DNA from: Nageia nagi
Taxonomy: Eukaryota > Pinophyta
Direction: 5' to 3'
Length of the DNA: 64,000 nucleotides
Assembly (NCBI GenBank): GCA_050084985.1
Contig: JBITNC010000001.1
Coordinates: 195,796,001 to 195,860,000, forward strand
Shown here: one piece after another, positions 1 through 10,979 of the stretch
How the letters are laid out: each line of letters opens with the position of its first letter
Numbering within the stretch: the stretch's first letter is position 1
Position numbers and translations under genes: made by a program
The notes under the pieces: model-generated
Databases searched by the model: none
Told to the model about the DNA's origin: nothing
Seen by the model: only the letters and a program-made list of their open reading frames with translations

Positions 1-229
1 TGAAGTATGATAATTTTTATAAATATTAATTACCAATGTCTCATTCTTTGTTAATGATATCATGAAAAAATGAGTGGATGGTAAAGCCATATCATTAGGT
101 AGATAAGTAGTGTTACAATGTGAATATGGATTATCACCTCTAAGTACATAATGCACTACTCCTTCATGAATATATTTCAAACAATTATGATATATAGATG
201 AGATACATTACATACATTTGATCCAAGGT

Positions 230-560
230 ATTCCTAAAAGAATATTATATTATGTGATATCTCTTTCAATTACTTGTAGTAATGTTTGCATTGTATTTGA
301 TCTTATAGTTATAGGTAACAAAATTGAACCTACTATTGAACATAAAGCATCATTAAATTCTTTTAGTTGAATATATGGTGCATAAATATGTGAAAAAGGA
401 ATATTTAAACTTTTATATGTAGCCATTGAAATAATATTTATAGTTGATCCTCCATCAAATAGGGTTCTTTTAAATATTTTTCCATCAACATTAGCTATAA
501 TATGCAAAGGTGGATTTTATTCTTGTTTTCATTTGGAATATTTTAATTCATGATCGTAAA
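230..560 (-). pseudogene. Gypsy aspartic protease relic (element 1)
   Basis: An open stretch of 85 codons (507 down to 250) carries a retropepsin-like core: the active-site string FDGGSTINII, then a hydrophobic strand and an ILLPITI strand. Retropepsins cut the Gag-Pol polyprotein. The same segment in the large element at 45087-45668 reads DEGSAINII, so the DGGS form here is probably closer to the ancestral sequence. The frame stops at both ends, and the downstream reverse transcriptase would lie outside the window. Confidence 0.75.
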
Positions 561-879
561 AAAATATTACAATTTTTTGACTTGTTGTAATGTTTCCCAT
601 AAAGGTTGTGAAACTCTCAAAATTATAAATATATATTTCAATCATTAGTAACAGTTGATTCATAGCATCTTTATGATCCTTGAATTGTTGTAATAACTCA
701 AAAAAGGATAAATTTAATTATGAACCTTTTAGTTGTTGTTGTAGAGCACCTTTTATAGATACTTTAGGAGGTTGGTATTTGGGTATGTAGAATGGCATAT
801 GACTCTTATCTTGTTGATTATTTGGTACACCATTTTGTCTCCCTTGTATATTTTGTACTCTTGTAGCAATACTTATCAT

Positions 880-3386
880 TCCTATCAAATTTGAATCATC
901 ATAGATTCATTTATGTATTACTTGCTTTTCACTTAAATGTAACAAGATGATATTAGTTGGATGTTGTGGAAGTGGGTTTTTTTGTAAATTCCCAAGTTTT
1001 GATTAGGAATTGTGATAGGATTATATAATTCTAACTTCCCATTATCAATTAAATCTTGGACTATATTCTTTAAATTTCAACATTTGTTTGTATTATGACC
1101 CTTTTGACAATGATAATGATAGAATTCTTCTTTATTATGCCATCTACTATCCTTATTTCTAGGGTTTTCTAGCCTTATTTCAGGCAAAGTAATTATTTAA
1201 TGATCACATAATTTTCTCAAATTATCATAGAGAGATTGTAATAGAGGTTTATATTTCCTTCTAAGCTTAAAATCCTTTTCAACATTTTTATATGATGATA
1301 GTTCCACATATTTTACAATTGAAACTTAATTTGTTGATAATTATTTACTTGCTTGTTCTATTTGATTTTTATTTTTAATGTAACCTTCTTGCTGCTTAGT
1401 CTTTATCTCTCCATATTGGATTTTAACACTTTCAATAATGATTGTTTGAGAGATAGCCTCCTCAAAGGTTTTATGTTGTTGAATAAATCATTTACTAGCA
1501 ATAGGTATTACACAACTTTGACTGAATAACTTAACCAAATCTTCTTGAGGAAAAGTATAAGGCATACTTGTCAACACCACCCTCCATCATCCAATGAAAT
1601 CACTAACTGATTCATTTGAAAATTGTTTTAGTCTTGTGAGATCAGTGATGGAGATCTTATCTTTGATGTTGATTTTGAAATGTTCTAGAAACAAATTTAC
1701 TAATTGATAGGATGATTTGATGCTATGTTCTAGTAAGTTATTGTACCAATCTCTTACTTTTCCAAAAAATGTCATAGAAAATTTATGTAACATTAATGCA
1801 TCATCATTAGAAATAAAATAACTTGACTATTTGAATTTCCTTAAATGTTCTTTAGGATATTCTTTTCCTTTAAATGGTTCAATTTTTGGAATTTATAACA
1901 TATAAGGAATTTCTTTCTTTGTAACACTAAGATGAATTGGTTCACTACAAATTGTCACATAAGACATTTTTGATTTATCTTGCATAGATAACTTTTTTTC
2001 TACTTCTTTTAATCTTTTATATAAATCATCATCCTCTTTTGTTACCTTCTCCATTAGTTTATTATGTGAATCTATAGGGTATTCTTCATGTCTTGGATAT
2101 GTTTCTTCTATAGGATAGTTTAGTTCTTCGTATCCTTTAGAGGATTCATATTAAAGTTTTGAGGGCATCCTTGTCTCATAATAACATTCATTATATGGTG
2201 GTGTTGGTGATGGAGGTTGGCAAGGTGGTTTAGGATGTAATTGATGTCCTTATTTCCTATCTTGCAATGGAGGAAGATGATATATTTGAAGTTTATCTTA
2301 TCTCTTTTTTAATGAGATTGATTTATTTTTAGTGAAGTAGGGATCTTAATATCTCTACACTCCTCACTTCTAAGGAGATAATGATCGTGCCCTAGATGGT
2401 GGTTTATTACCTACATGTAAACCTTGACTAATTATGACTTGACCTTAATGTTGAATATTTGATATATTCATATTTTGATGCATATTAGGCATAGGTTGAG
2501 TTTGAGCTTGGTAATGATGTTGAATATTTGACATGTTCCTATTTTAAGGTATATTAGACATAGGTTGAGTTTGAACTTGGTAATGTTCAGTGAATTTTAT
2601 TAGTTTCATCACTTGTTGACTGGATTGAGCCAATATTTGTTATTTTTGTTGCATATTTTGTTATTGAACACTCATTTGTTGATGCACATTTCTTTGAGGT
2701 GTGTGGTATTTATTATGAGGATAGGGAGGTATGTCTTGCAAATTGAACCCTAATAAGTTTGGCTAAGTCAATTGTCCTTGAGTGATTTATTGAATTCTTT
2801 CCAAAGGAGATGAAGTATTTGATCTTAATATATGATAAGGATTATTATATACCTTAAATGTATCTCTTTCTTAAGGCATATGAGTTGATGAATGTATGGA
2901 TATCCTTTCATCAAATCCCTCCATTTATCTTGAAATTATAGAAGGTGAATAATCTTCTCTTCTTAAGTAAGATTAAACTAATCATCCTTCTGGAAAGTAT
3001 CATGTAACATGATTATACTTAGGTCTAAAATGATCCCTTTGCATTATTGTATCATTTTATTATTCTTTTAAAGGAGGCACTTTTGTTTCTTCATCATTAA
3101 GTGATTCCTTTGCTATTTGTAATTTATCTCCCCTCAAATGTATTCCATATGGAGAAAGACTATGTATATGGGGTGAATATGGAGGTATCCTTAATTATGT
3201 TAAACTATATATAACATATTGTAAATAATTATCAAAATATTCTTTTTTTACCTTAGGTTTTTCATCTCGTTGTGTTTCTTTTCTCGAAAGAGCTCAACTA
3301 GATCTAAGGCCTCCTCTTTCCTCAAATTCATATTCATCATGAGGCTCTTATTCTTGATGAGCTCTTTGAGAATGATTTTGAACCAT
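880..3386 (-). pseudogene. Gypsy gag relic (element 1)
   Basis: The likely start is the ATG at 3386-3384, which begins MVQ like the gag of the large element at 42228. The capsid-like core is readable at 1793-1587 (WYNNLLEH..., then F.EHFKINIK). The C-terminal knuckle of Tat gags, pattern C/Y-x2-H-x3-GH-x4-C, is visible near 1125-1075 as YHCQKGHNTNKC. Between these blocks the frame is broken many times by stops and small indels. Gag would form the particle that packages the element RNA. Confidence 0.7.
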
Positions 3387-5128
3387 TAATTTGTTATATA
3401 TATTTTATATTATTAAAAGAAAATAAAATCATATAGACATTATATATAGAAATTATTTTTTATATTTTTTATTATATGACAATAAAATAATTTAATGCAC
3501 AAAAATCCTATATGAATTTTTTTTTTGTGATGTGTTTGTCTTTTAATAATTCTTTTTAATCAATTTAATTAATATTTATCATGTGAAGTATGTAAATTAT
3601 ATGTTTTAATATTCTTAGTTTTCCTAACTTTATTTTATCTATTCAAGTGTTTAATCAAGGTAGATGGGTAATCCTAAGAGGCTAGCTATCGCTAAGTCAC
3701 AACTTGGTATTTAAGGAGGTCCCCTTAGTGCAATGGGGCTCACGGAATGTCATTGAGATCTATCTTGATGATTAAATATAAGTATAGTTCCTTTTTTATA
3801 GTCATATGATAAGAATTAATGACTTCTAACCTATGAAATTGGTATTATTTTGCAGGTTTTGTCTCTAAGGCTTATTGTATTTTACCAATAGATGCATAAG
3901 AATATAATAATCAATGGTTGGTAATGACATAAAATGCATTGGTGTTCATTTTATAAGGGTTAATGATCATGTACTTAATAAAACAAAATGAGAATGAATA
4001 CAAGCTTTGACCCTCCCAATCATACATTTCCATTGATTAAAGTTTTAACATGGTTCAAACAATGTTTTAATTAGTGTGTGTTTATTCTAATCAACCATGA
4101 AATTCATCACCAAATTAATGAGATTATTTAACCAAATTTTAAATGAGGTTTGTTCACTCTTCTAGCTATGGAAGTAATTTAATATGGTTTATTATCTCTT
4201 CTTACAAATAAGAAGACTTTAATATGTATGTAAATTGATTAAGTGTAGGTCCTTTTCTCATCTTCAAGTCACATAAACCTTTTAACATCTCTCGATGTAG
4301 TAAGGTTAGACAAGTAAGAGAATTAATGTGAATGTAAGTTTTAAGCCAAATGAAAATTCATTACCTCTTTTACTTAACTTTTTGGATCACTTTAGATCAC
4401 CATAGGTGCAAAAGTGAGAGCATACTTAGTTAAATAAAAGTAATTTAGTGTGAATGTACCTACCATATTCATTAACCATCTAATGTACTATTCTACCATT
4501 AACCCAATTCATTTTCCTTAGGTTTACTTATGTTTTAATAAAGATTCATTAACCCCTTCTAAGTGTGGAAGTAACTTAGTATAGATTCTTTGACCAAATT
4601 AGGTGATAATATGAAATAAATAAAGATTCATTTATTCTTTTCAATTGAATCCATTCTAATCACCTAAGATCTTTTTTTAGCATAAAGGGAGAGCATAAGT
4701 GGATAGAATAGAAAATGTTCTTATGTGAAGTGCTTTGCAATGATCACTATCCAAAAAATAAGTAAATTAAACCATAAAGCTAATTAATAATATTATTAAA
4801 TTCATTTCTATATTTATCTTTATCTACCCCTACATGCAATTTGAGCAAAGGGATCATAAATAAAAGGTTCATTCCCATTTTCATCTTATATTCCTACATT
4901 TTGCTTATTATATTGATGAGAATTAGGTAACTTACCTCTATTTAAAATGCTAGCATTCTATTCCAATCATCGACATTTCAAGCCAATTATCGATGTCTTA
5001 TACCAAATCATTGGTGATTCTATCAGTGATCCTAGAAAAATATAGAACAACCAAAAATCATTAATCAAAATCTGAAACCATAAGATATAGAACATACATG
5101 CTTAATCACTAATGTTGTCTACATTTGA
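3387..5128 (-). other. Untranslated leader of element 1
   Basis: No reading frame. It contains loosely repeated blocks around 4250-4700 (forms such as GTGAGAGCATACTTAGTT and TTAACCCATTCATT) like those in the leader of the large element at 40700-41700, in the opposite orientation. It probably holds packaging signals, but none can be named. Confidence 0.5.
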
Positions 5129-5148
5129 GGCCCCTCCTTCTAGCACCA
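5129..5148 (-). other. Primer binding site of element 1
   Basis: On the minus strand this reads TGGTGCTAGAAGGAGGGGCC, matching the TGGCACTAGAAGGAGGGCC at 40430 just inside the 5' LTR of the large element. TGG pairs with the CCA end of a tRNA. I did not identify the tRNA with certainty. Confidence 0.7.
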
Positions 5149-5151
5149 TAA

Positions 5152-6058
5152 TATCAACCCAAAAAAGTAACCTGTTAGAAAATAAGAAAAATACACATTA
5201 AATACCAATATGTATTTTATTACTCTCTTAAGTGACCTCAAATGTTACAAAATGAATCTCTAGATTAATTTGCTTTCTTGAATGGCTTTTACAAAATTGG
5301 TTTTTTGAGCCTTTTATAGAGTTGTTGATGATCAGGATGTAGTCATTGGCATCTAGTTTTAATCACTAGTATCCAAGCTCAATCACTAGAATTTCTAATG
5401 TTGGAGCTTGATTTTGATGAATCTTCTCTTCTTCTTCATTTCAATTTTAGTTCTTCATATTTTTCAGTTCTTTATGTAATTTACCTTCAATATTTCCTAC
5501 TTTAGCACCTATGGACCCTACACACATGCCAAAACAACACATCAAACATACCTGTTCACATAAAAAATATCATACATTTAATTAAAATACATGAACAAGT
5601 GCATAAACAAAGTACTCAACTCTCCAAAAGTATTGAATGAAATCCCCCAAAGTAATCTTGCTTAAAATGTGGATCCCTTTCTTCCTTAATAAAGGTTTAA
5701 CTTATAACCTTTTAAAGTTTGTTAAATTTTATAGTTTAGGTGCTAACAACCTAGCTTAAGATCTCATTCAAGTCTAGAATAGCCATGATTCTATACACAT
5801 AGTTGTGAATCTAACCATAACTCACTCATGACCAAATAATTTTTAAGGAGCAAATCAACTCAAGTGCATCATATATTTTTAGCATGGCTAAGTATCAGGT
5901 CACTGATGATTGGGTATTGAATGTTGGCAATTGGTTTGAGTCACCAATGATTGGTGTCAATTGCTAGTAATTAATTATCTATTATAAATTTTATAATAAA
6001 TGTTAAATTTTGTTCTCTTTCAGTTTGAATTTCAAATGAGGATCTTTTTTATGTCTAA
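5152..6058 (-). repeat. Candidate 5' LTR of element 1
   Basis: It lies next to the primer site, and its segment at about 5505-5550 (minus strand AACAGGTATGTTTGATGTG, then GTGTGTAGGGTCCATA) matches the LTR of the large element at 39939-39990. Short ATCATTGGTGACT-type repeats at 5330-5400 and 5890-5970 also echo that LTR. The outer end is placed at about 6058, where the minus strand reads TTTTAGACAT like the TGTAGACACT start of the other LTR; this end is uncertain by tens of bases. Confidence 0.55.
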
Positions 6059-7645
6059 AATCCTTCTTCTTTACTTTATTTTTTGTTTTCATGTTGATGA
6101 CAATTTTCTTTGTAAAGACTAGATTATTTCATGCACTATCATACAAATGGTTTATCTTTTTTTTATTACACATACCATGTTTCCAATAACCATCAATCTT
6201 ATATTTTATTTATGAGTAGATTGAAATTTATTTGGTCATCTTATTATTCATATAAACTTTGCTAATATAAAAATTCATAAATTTTGAAGCCCAATATTCA
6301 TCAATTAAATGATAAGGCTTGGGGTAATCCTCACTAGGGCTATGGAAACTTATTGGTAGTGAGGCATCCTTAATGATTGGCTACATGTCCCTCCTAGTAA
6401 TCTCCATAATGGATATTTATGCATGTTGGTAGTGGGACATCTTGAGATACCTCTGTAAGCTTATGGGTAGCCTAGCTTGAATATATTAAATTTTCAACAA
6501 GAACTTATTTTAGAAAATGAAAAAGTACTTGATGAACTTCATTGCACACATAATGATTGGCCTAAATCAATTTCAATAATTGGTATGAACATGAATTCAT
6601 TTGTTATTATTGATAAATTCTTTATGAAATAATCTACTAAAGTCATTTAAATATATGATTCTTTGAAACCAAGTTTTGATCTAAATTTATCCTGGATCAA
6701 TGATATGAAATCCTTATTCTTGACAATTAACTTTTACTTGCCACCTCATTTTTTAAATGGAGTGCATGAGTGATACAAAAATTTCTTTAAAAAATTTAAT
6801 CAAATTTTATTGAGTGTTTTGATTTTAGTTTTTTTTAAATTGAAGAATACTAGAATCTTTGGCTCAAGTAAACTCAAGCCATCCCCAAATAGAGCCAATA
6901 TTATAATCCAAAATTTATTTTCCCAAAATTTATAGAAATCCTTAATTTTCTTATTTAGGGGTTAATTTTTGTTTATTTTCATCTTTTACATATGTCATGT
7001 GAGTTTTTTAACTAAAACCTTATCTATTAGTCATTACAATTTAATTATGCTCGATTGTTACGATGAAAATGGATGAGATCTGTTTTATTGATTGGTAAAA
7101 TAATTTTATTTTTTTTTTTTTCATACCTTGATAGATTATTTTTCTATACTTTATTGGATTGATACATTTTTATCGATGTATTGATTAGCCTAAAGTTCTG
7201 ATAACACACCTGTAAGGTCCTTAGTTGTCACCTTAGAATGTGCAAATCATATGTGATAAAAATATGGTTAAATTTATGATTTGATTATTTCACATTAATT
7301 AATCTACTTCACAACATGACACTTTTTACCATCATAAATAGAGTTGTAGAACTCGATATTAAAGTTCAAGTTAATTGAATTTAATGAATTGATTAAATTA
7401 TTATTTTAAAATTTTAATGAGATTTTGTAAGAAAAGATTATAAAAGGTGTTATACAACCATTCATGAAAGATATCAATATATGGAACTCATAAAATAAAG
7501 GATCAATAAAGGAGCTCACATACAAATTTACTTGTGAAAAGGCATTGATACTATTTACCAATTTAATTAATTTTGGCTAATCACATCTGAGAATAGCTCA
7601 AACTTAAATGCATTTTTTTTGTCTATTAAAGGAAAAAGGGTCATA
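6059..7645. other. No gene; fragment of gypsy 3' untranslated block at 6305-6560
   Basis: No convincing frame. The part at 6305-6560 (GGTAATCCTCACTAGGGCTATGG, continuing to TTCATTGCACACATAATG) is related to 52060-52260 in the large gypsy element and runs in the plus direction, opposite to element 1. It is probably the remnant of another gypsy copy into which element 1 inserted. The rest is plain AT-rich sequence with poly-T runs. Confidence 0.4.
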
Positions 7646-7650
7646 TAATT
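7646..7650. repeat. Target duplication TAATT, left copy (element G)
   Basis: TAATT here is repeated at 14094-14098, directly after the other LTR. Five bases is the usual length for Ty3/gypsy and copia integrase. Because the string is AT-rich it could match by chance, but it coincides with both LTR ends. Confidence 0.55.
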
Positions 7651-8627
7651 ATAATTCCTAAAAATTATTTATTATTTATTTAATAAATCATATTTAGACT
7701 TCTTAAATGATTTAATGCAAATATTAAATATGCAAGATAAAAGGATATTATAATTAATCCATGTTTGATAAATGCTATATCATATATCATAGGTATATTT
7801 AAAGTATATTGAATATAAAAATGATATTTATTTACAAGGTTGGTATTTCACCTTTTTATGTCTTTTGTAGACATATAAATGGGTGGATAGGTTTAATCTC
7901 ACATATCATAACTCTTTTGATATTGTTATAAAGAACTTTGATAGGTATTGTCCAACTATTAACGAATTCTCTAGACACCACCTATCTTAAGAATTTATTA
8001 TAATTTGATATATAAGACTTTTATATTAGTGAATGACATGTTTTGATAAATGCATAAAATATCATAGAATTTTTAAAGATTTAATATCAAATTGTGATAT
8101 ATTAACAAGTGGTTAGTATTCAATCCTTGTTATGTTTTTTAACTTTTTATGTATTTGTAGATAGTTATGGTGGATAGTTTATTCACATATATAAATTTTG
8201 ATATTGTCAGACTATAAGAATATTACAACAACCAATCTAGAATTATTTAGAATTTATTATAATTTGATATTAGATTTTATATTTAGTGCACATCATAATT
8301 AAACACATCCCATGTAGTCAATGGTGTGCTTCTCTAAGGTTTTCAGCAGTATGCATCTTCTAGATCGAGGGTTCTAGGCTTCGATGGTTTAGCTATCGGT
8401 TCATGCATATGAAGATTAGCTATGAGCTCACCACAAGTCCAATCCCAATCCTTCAAATATTCATTGCTATCTATTTTTGATTATTATACACACACTTCAT
8501 ATCAGGTGTACACTTTTCATGTATATTTATTACGATATAATATAATGTCTATTGTATATTTAATTATATATTATAGACTATTTATTTAAGTGTGTTTATC
8601 TGTATTTTGCATAATTTAGAGTCTACA
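7651..8627 (+). repeat. 5' LTR of element G, with internal duplication
   Basis: It is homologous to the 3' LTR at 13357-14093: it starts ATAATTCCTAAAAATTATTT (3' copy TGTAGATGCCTAAAAATGAT) and ends GTCTACA. From about 8041 the LTR text restarts (GATAAATGCATAAAATATC), so the first 390 bases and the next 590 overlap in content. The LTR is therefore longer than its 737-bp partner. A TATATAAAT-like box sits near 7873. Confidence 0.65.
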
Positions 8628-8630
8628 TTT

Positions 8631-8650
8631 TGGTAAACCCTAATATATCC
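8631..8650 (+). other. Primer binding site candidate of element G
   Basis: TGGTAAACCCTAATATATCC begins 3 bases after the LTR end GTCTACA, the usual spacing; the same string recurs at 9414 after the duplicated LTR end. The tRNA was not identified. Confidence 0.4.
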
Positions 8651-8861
8651 TACAAACATTATAATTTTCATTTTAGGGCATCATTTGTTTTAGGAGTCTT
8701 GCATTAGAAACTCTTGGTTTTGTTTTCCCTTTGGTTGAGTTAATTTCTTGAAATTTAGAAAATTTTATTGCTTTGAAAAAAAATGTTTTCCTGAAAAATG
8801 TCACTATAGAAAAACCCAAATTTTGGAGGCCATTTTATTCAATTTTGTGGAATATAAAATG

Positions 8862-9640
8862 ATTATATTATTACAACTGGTTGGTATTCACTCCTTTTTA
8901 TGTCTTTTGTAGACTATATAAATGGGTGGATAGGTTTATCTCCACATATCATAAATCTTTTGATATTGATAAAGAACTTTGATAGGTATTATCAACTATA
9001 ACGAATTCTCTAGACACCACCTATCTTAAGAATTTATTATAATTTGATATATAGACTTTTTATATTTAGTGCACATCATAATTAAACACATCCCATGTAG
9101 TCAATGGTGTGCTTCTCTAAGGTTTTCAGCAGTATGCATCTTCTAGATCGAGGGTTCTAGGCTTCGATGGTTTAGCTATCGGTTCATGCATATGAAGATT
9201 AGCTATGAGCTCACCACAAGTCCAATCCCAATCCTTCAAATATTCATTGCTATCTATTTTTTATTATTATACACACACTTCATATCAGGTGTACACTTTT
9301 CATGTATATTTATTACGATATAATATAATGTCTATTGTATATTTAATTATATATTATAGACTATTTATTTAAGTGTGTTTATCTGTATTTTGCATAATTT
9401 AGAGTCTACATTTTGGTAAACCCTAATATATCCTACAAACCTTATAATTTTCATTTTAGGGCATCATTTGTTTTAGGAGTCTTGCATTAGAAACTCTTGG
9501 TTTTGTTTTCCCTTTAGTTGAGTTAATTTCTTGAAATTTAGAAAATTTATTGCTTTGAAAAAAAATGTTTTCTTGAAAAATGTCACTATAGAAAAACCCA
9601 AATTTTGGAGGCCATTTTATTCAATTTTGTGGGATCTAGC
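8862..9640 (+). repeat. Tandem duplicate of LTR 3' part plus leader (element G)
   Basis: The segment 9034-9636 repeats 8254-8855 with an offset of about 783 bases and only about five differences by eye in 565 aligned bases. The first 150-170 bases (8862-9033) differ strongly from the matching 8085-8253. The unit ends in the leader next to the frame at 9531. This is a recent duplication or a gene-conversion tract; an assembly fault is possible. Confidence 0.75.
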
Positions 9641-9951
9641 ATTAGAAAAAAATTTCAAAACCATAGATAAATATAATTGGGAAATGTTTCTAACTTTTCT
9701 AGGTCTAGATTTGCATATTTTGATTGATTTTGAGAATTTGTTTTTAGAAAATGTCACATTTACAAATTATAAAATTTGAAAATATTTTGTAACTATTTGG
9801 TGACTTATTTCATGATAAAAACTTTCCAAAACCATAGGTCATCATAGGAATAAACATTTTTAGATTAATTTGAGCTTATTGCATGCATTTTTATCAAGAT
9901 TTCATGAGGTTTTTATATAATTTTGTTTTTTGAATTTTCTTTCATTTTATC

Positions 9952-10979
9952 ATGGATATTGCATCTAAAAGTGGTTTGCTTGAATATTTGAATGTGATAA
10001 GTGATTTATTTTCACTTTCTCTTACAAAAAAAATATCTAAGGATATGGATGATGGATCAAATAACAATAGAAAATCTTTTGATAAACTAAGTTTACCAAA
10101 TTCATGCTTAACTATTACAAATGATGATGATGTGCAAAATGACATGTCAATCATAGAAAATCAAGTGCATGATAATGATAGTTATGATGATGATGATGAT
10201 GATTATATGGTTGAATTTGACTATGATACATATTTAAATATTGAAGCTATGTATAATTATGAAATGTATGGTATTGCATTTGAAAATTTGACACCTCAAG
10301 TTCAATTTAAAAAAATTAAAAAGCATATGTTAGCCAATCCTTCTTTGATGATGGATATTTATAATGATCTTGATTTAAAAGAAAAATATCATGCATTTTT
10401 AAGGAAAGAATTAGATACATTTTTAGAATATCCTATTGCAAGACAATATTGTATGAAAATCTTGAGAAATAAAACATACAAAAGCAACAACATAATTAAA
10501 TGCCTCAACTGGAAACTCAACCAAAACCTCAACCAAAACCACAACCTCAACTACAACCTAAACCTAAAATTTAATAAAAATAAAAGCAATGGTGGAAAAG
10601 AGTAACATCTCAGGAAACTTTAACAACATAATATGCCCGCATTATAGAAACACCTAAATAGGGTGACCACAATTATTCCCCACCACCTGATCAAAAGGCA
10701 CCCAAATTTGAGATACATAATGGACATCAATAAAGGTTTATTATGAGGGATATGATGAAAAAAGGTTTATCAATTCCACTAGAAAAAAATGAAAAATATG
10801 ATCATATTCTAATGGGAAATGAATATATTTATTGTACTTATCATCAAATAAAGAGTTGCTCTACAAATTCTTGTAATAATTTGAAGGTTGTAATTTTAGA
10901 CCTCATTGTACAAGGTAAATATTATATTCATAACCATGATTTAGATACAAATATTATATATAAAATTACAAAATTTTAG
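9952..10979 (+). pseudogene. Gag-like reading frame of element G, frameshifted
   Basis: The first part (9952-about 10490) is open from ATG and acidic, with an Asp run (DDDDDD) near residue 81 and a helical region rich in Lys/Leu at 120-170. A frameshift follows. The third frame then reads a Pro/Gln-rich stretch at 10501-10570 and continues through stops at positions compatible with former Gln codons to 10979. That end holds YCTYHQIKSCSTNSCNNLK, the C-x2-H-x8-C pattern and following Leu/Ile-rich helix seen in Tat gags (compare CAYHKQKGYNTNRC at 44611). The product was probably the RNA-binding Gag of a non-autonomous element. The N-terminal part is unlike any family I can name. Confidence 0.6.

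Larger units (their letters stand above)
1..6058 (-). mobile_element. Ty3/gypsy Tat-like element 1, 5' half, cut by window edge
   Basis: Reading from right to left this holds a candidate 5' LTR, a primer binding site, a leader, gag and the aspartic protease; the rest of pol lies beyond base 1. Gag and protease match those of the large element at 39307-58688 in order and wording (WYNNLLEHS against WYNSLPMHS; NIKDKISITDLTRLKQF against NIKEKSSIIDLTRLQQF). The leader contains the same kind of repeated TTAACC/AAGTGTG-rich text as the big element. Stops and frameshifts are frequent, so it is a decayed copy, older than the big element. Family assignment is by similarity inside the window. Confidence 0.8.

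Noticed and set aside
9531-9779. 82-codon frame at the start of element G's internal region
   Set aside because: It begins in the duplicated leader, its equivalent in the first copy is out of frame after one base change, and no domain is visible.
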